Below, one piece after another: positions 33,195 through 35,956 of a stretch of 35,956 bases of DNA (positions are counted from its first letter, which is position 1; each line of letters opens with the position of its first letter). Origin of the DNA: Spirochaetaceae bacterium (lineage in GTDB: Bacteria > Spirochaetota > Spirochaetia > DSM-2461); NCBI GenBank assembly GCA_016744925.1, contig JADGDJ010000005.1, positions 1-35,956 of the forward strand. Reading direction: 5' to 3'. Both the position numbers and the translations under genes were made by a program. Below the pieces are notes generated by a model. That model saw nothing but the letters and a program-made list of their open reading frames with translations. It was not told the origin of the DNA and searched no databases.

Positions 33195-34660
33195 GCTCTC
33201 CTTTTTACTAATGCTTTTTCATAAATATCATCGTATTTAACTAAAGAGTCAGTCCATGAAAAATCTGCATTCATGGCACTTTGCTGCATTTTAAGTATAT
33301 CTTCCCTTTTATTATACCAGGCCCATATTGCCCATCCTACTACGTTGTAAATGGCCTCGGGGGTTAAATCATCGAAGGTAAATCCCGTTCCATCTCCTGT
33401 TTCCTGGTTGTAGTTTCTAACTGTATCAGCTAGACCTCCTGTTCTTCTGACAATGGGAAGTGTTCCGTACTTCAGGGAGTACAACTGGTTTAGTCCACAG
33501 GGTTCATAACGGCTGGGCATTAAGAAAAAATCGGAACCGGCTTCGATGAGATGTGCTTTTGAATTATCAAATTTTGTCCAGGCTGTAAGATTGGGAAGAG
33601 TTGTATCCAATCTGTTTAATTCTTCTTCACACCATTTTTCGCCAGTACCCAGAATGACAAATTGAAGATCGATATACCGGCAAAGTGAAGCGAGACAACC
33701 ATAGAATGGTTCACATAATTCTTTGAAGCCCTTTTGATCTGCCAACCGGCTGACAATACCTATTAAAGGTTTTTTTGAATTGACTTCCAGCCCCGCTTCT
33801 TTCTGAAGTTTTTCCTTGAGAAGAGATTTATTCTCCAATTTATCCACGGAATAATTGAGTGGTTTAATAAATTTATCAGTGGCAGGATCCCATTCACTAT
33901 AATCTACGCCGTTCAGTATTCCGAAGAGGTCATATTTTCTGTAATCGAGAAGGCCTTCCAAACCCTCACCAAATTCTGATGTTTGAATTTCTCCGGCATA
34001 AGTGGGTGATACTGTTGTTATGATATGACTCTGATCTATGGCTGACTTGAGAAAGTTCATATCATCGTTGTGAAGCATTGATGCCTGCTCAAGCAGACCT
34101 GTTAGTTTTGTAGTATCGGAGGAGAAAATCCCTTGATAACCTATATTGTGAATAGTGAATACAGAAGCTGTTTCTGAAAACTCATTATTAAATTCTATGG
34201 TATTGAGATAGAGAGGGATTAGTCCTGCAGACCAGTCATGACAATGCATAACATCGGGAAACCATTCTAGCAGTCTACATAGTTGAAAGGCACCACGACA
34301 TAATAAATTGTATCTTTCGGCATTATCGGGAAAGGATTCCCCTCCTGTTGGTCCGTAAACTCCTGAACGACCATACAAACCATCATGATCAATAAAGTAG
34401 ACAGGTACTGAATTTTGTAAAAGATCAGTATAAACGGCAGTCCATTTTTCACCATTTCCGGTGGGGATTCCCAAAGGTTTTTCTATTTTTGTAAGTTTTG
34501 TTTTATCAATATCATAATATCGGGGAAGAACAATGCGAACATCGTGACCACTCTCTCTGAGTTTCAGTGCGAGAGCACTGACCATATCTGCCAGGCCTCC
34601 TGTTTTTGCATAAGGGACAGTTTCACTTGTAATCATTAGAATTTTTTTAGTGGTTTTCAT
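33191..34660 (-). CDS. glgA: Glycogen synthase (ADP-glucose type, GT5)
   Basis: This 489-residue enzyme elongates alpha-1,4-glucan from ADP-glucose. The N-terminal KTGGLADM (about 19-26) binds the nucleotide sugar. FTIHNIGYQG, then ILNGVDYSEWDP and SRYEPCGLNQLYSLKYG are characteristic, and the second glycine loop is RRTGGLADTV. GCGGAG lies about 7 bases before ATG 34660. It is separated from glgC by the oppositely oriented mrfAB-like pair. Its stop overlaps the mrfB stop in a shared TTAA, so there is no room for a terminator between them. Confidence 0.97.
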   Translation of the reverse strand: MKTTKKILMITSETVPYAKTGGLADMVSALALKLRESGHDVRIVLPRYYDIDKTKLTKIEKPLGIPTGNGEKWTAVYTDLLQNSVPVYFIDHDGLYGRSGVYGPTGGESFPDNAERYNLLCRGAFQLCRLLEWFPDVMHCHDWSAGLIPLYLNTIEFNNEFSETASVFTIHNIGYQGIFSSDTTKLTGLLEQASMLHNDDMNFLKSAIDQSHIITTVSPTYAGEIQTSEFGEGLEGLLDYRKYDLFGILNGVDYSEWDPATDKFIKPLNYSVDKLENKSLLKEKLQKEAGLEVNSKKPLIGIVSRLADQKGFKELCEPFYGCLASLCRYIDLQFVILGTGEKWCEEELNRLDTTLPNLTAWTKFDNSKAHLIEAGSDFFLMPSRYEPCGLNQLYSLKYGTLPIVRRTGGLADTVRNYNQETGDGTGFTFDDLTPEAIYNVVGWAIWAWYNKREDILKMQQSAMNADFSWTDSLVKYDDIYEKALVKRRA

Positions 34661-34682
34661 GGAATACTCCGCTTATTTGTTC

Positions 34683-35540
34683 TTATGTATAATAAACAAT
34701 ATTAAATTTTTTTTTATTCTCAAAGCCAAGTTTATAGTATACTTTTTCTGCAGCCTTATTATTTACTTTTACAAATAATACAGTCTTTTTCCCATCTTTT
34801 TCCAGATAATCCAGTATATATTCCATCAACCAGGTGGATAAACCAATATTGCGGTATTTTTTATCCGTATAGACACCACCAATTTGATTCCACTTGTGAC
34901 CGATTGCATTGGTTCCGGCTTTGGCAATGGGGGTTAGACCGCTGGTTACATAAAAGATCTCCTGTTCATTAAGAGTCGTTCTCAAATTGTGATATATTTG
35001 TGTATTTTTTATCGTTGAAGGATCTAAAAAAACTTCTTCCCGCTGATAATCCAACTCGAGACCGAGCAGAACAGCGGCATCATCTGGGGTGGCCTTTATT
35101 ATTTTTAAATCTTTAATCTGCGGTTTTAGTTGTTTTATATGCTCATGTTCTCTTCTCATCAGGTTGAATTGAACTATATTTCCGTTTTCTTTATTCAATG
35201 CATTACTAATTAATTGTACTCGATCTTCCGTTCCCATAATGGAATATATTCTCTTTAAATTTTTATTGAGCCAAGATGTCAGACTATTCAGTTGTTTCTC
35301 ATCGGGAAGATCTATCGATTTAAATACAGGGAAAATCCCTCCCCAGTAAGAGATCATACAGGCAGCTTTAATTCTGTTTTTTTCCTTTAATATGAGAATG
35401 GGGAATTTGGTTTTAGATGGGAGGATAAATGTTCCCTTATCAATGAGGTGGTGTGTGAAAAAAGTATGTTCCCATTCTTTTTCTATAATAAAATCAATAA
35501 GAATTGTTAAATCGTTTTTACCTGCTACAGCCCATTTCAA
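34683..35540 (-). CDS. GNAT-family N-acetyltransferase
   Basis: This 285-residue protein has a C-terminal GNAT domain (about 150-285). The acetyl-CoA loop is KYRNIGLSTWLMEYIL, followed by VNNKAAEKVYYKLGF, the typical end of the fold. The N-terminal half is a divergent domain, possibly a second degenerate GNAT. It starts at TTG 35540, supported by AAGGA 8 bases upstream and by the TTGA overlap with the stop of the GH3 gene. The substrate is unknown; linkage to a GH3 hexosaminidase-like gene might suggest an amino-sugar or cell-wall substrate. It ends 22 bases before glgA. Confidence 0.82.
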   Translation of the reverse strand: MKWAVAGKNDLTILIDFIIEKEWEHTFFTHHLIDKGTFILPSKTKFPILILKEKNRIKAACMISYWGGIFPVFKSIDLPDEKQLNSLTSWLNKNLKRIYSIMGTEDRVQLISNALNKENGNIVQFNLMRREHEHIKQLKPQIKDLKIIKATPDDAAVLLGLELDYQREEVFLDPSTIKNTQIYHNLRTTLNEQEIFYVTSGLTPIAKAGTNAIGHKWNQIGGVYTDKKYRNIGLSTWLMEYILDYLEKDGKKTVLFVKVNNKAAEKVYYKLGFENKKKFNIVYYT

Positions 35541-35956
35541 TTGCTGAATCCTTCAATATGCACAGGAATTATACTTTCCGGTTTATAATCCCCTGCTAAA
35601 ACTGAATAACCTGCTTTAAAAGAATCATCTCCAGTGCCATAAACAGCAATAGCTGTTTCAACCCAGGGCACCTCAGCGAGATACACAGGAGTTAATACAG
35701 AGAAAACAACTAATTTATCTTTAATCGCTTCCAGCCTCTTTAAAATAGAAAGTGAATTAGAATTGTGAAGATTGAAGATGATTTTGTCATACATATAAGA
35801 ATTGTTTAATAGATAATCTGCTGATTCCTTGATCTCTTCATAATCGGGATTGTAGCTGAATCTGTGGAAATCAGCTTTTGGAAATCGTTCACGTCCTTCA
35901 TAGAAAAAAGATGAAAATGAACTCGACAACAGGTAATCTTCGTCATTGTCGAGGGG
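35537..35956 (-). CDS. C-terminal part of a GH3-type glycosidase, 5' end outside window
   Basis: The frame is open to the window's right edge, reading PLDNDEDYLLSS at the edge, so only about 139 C-terminal codons are present. An internal TTG at 35929 is not the start. The segment has the GH3 C-domain ending, with YGTGDDSFKAGYSVLAGDY followed by ESIIPVHI. It resembles the closing part of beta-N-acetylhexosaminidase or beta-glucosidase GH3 proteins. The catalytic TIM barrel, which would identify the activity, is outside the window. It overlaps the GNAT gene by four bases as TTGA. The family call is probable; the substrate is undetermined. Confidence 0.68.
   Translation of the reverse strand, partial: PLDNDEDYLLSSSFSSFFYEGRERFPKADFHRFSYNPDYEEIKESADYLLNNSYMYDKIIFNLHNSNSLSILKRLEAIKDKLVVFSVLTPVYLAEVPWVETAIAVYGTGDDSFKAGYSVLAGDYKPESIIPVHIEGFSN

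Noticed and set aside
1-35956. CRISPR arrays, insertion sequences, tRNA genes, prophage or toxin-antitoxin genes
   Set aside because: I saw no regularly spaced repeats, transposase motifs, cloverleaf sequences or phage-type genes by reading. A dedicated tRNA and ncRNA scan was not possible.

Overview
The window looks like chromosomal DNA of a moderately AT-rich, free-living spirochaete (Spirochaetales-like). This is inferred from the gene mix and style: a DUF115/Maf-type protein beside cell-wall genes, a sugar-binding protein whose signal peptide ends in AGGQ with no lipobox cysteine, a short membrane-anchored chemotaxis-type protein, and frequent TTG/GTG starts. No phylogenetic search was run. 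There are no rRNA or tRNA genes, insertion sequences, CRISPR arrays or phage genes, and no gene-free stretch longer than about 300 bases.

Layout. Bases 1-3009 (minus): a conserved pair of a PFL/UPF0210 protein (cut by the window edge) and a double-ACT protein, then a minimal methyl-accepting protein. 3127-4947 (plus): bipA/typA, ending at a terminator. 4996-14549: a carbohydrate locus. A GntR/LacI-hybrid regulator and an atypical ROK protein run leftward. Divergently, a GT4 glycosyltransferase, a cytoplasmic TIM-barrel glycosidase-like protein and a complete ABC sugar importer (binding protein, two permeases, ATPase) run rightward. Two copies of a TRACATGTCA palindrome, 42 bp apart, lie in the divergent promoter region. 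14590-16848: lnt and a LuxR-type response regulator, each with its own promoter. 16995-21114 (minus): an overlapping lepB - ftsI/PBP2 - DUF115 operon. 21172-22433: a LysM + degenerate M23 protein and a small exported peptide. 22524-25280 (minus): secA. 25374-27970 (plus): a lipoprotein, two small membrane proteins and a Nudix hydrolase. 27967-35956: glycogen genes glgC and glgA on the minus strand with a MrfA/MrfB-like DNA repair pair inserted between them on the plus strand, then a GNAT acetyltransferase and the C-terminal end of a GH3 glycosidase.

How the genes fit together. The carbohydrate locus reads as an import-and-cleave pathway under one local repressor: periplasmic capture, ABC import, intracellular processing by the glycosidase-like protein and/or the GT4 enzyme, and possible phosphorylation by the ROK protein. 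lnt, lepB, ftsI, the LysM/M23 protein and secA form a loose envelope-biogenesis neighbourhood.

The most notable cross-cutting signal is that at least six genes (bipA, the GntR/LacI regulator, lnt, the LuxR regulator, secA and mrfA) have a plausible sigma70 -10 box only 6-10 bases before the start codon and no Shine-Dalgarno sequence. That predicts leaderless or near-leaderless mRNAs. The best candidate for an undescribed system is the GT4 + cytoplasmic glycosidase + ABC importer + ROK locus, whose substrate cannot be told from sequence alone.
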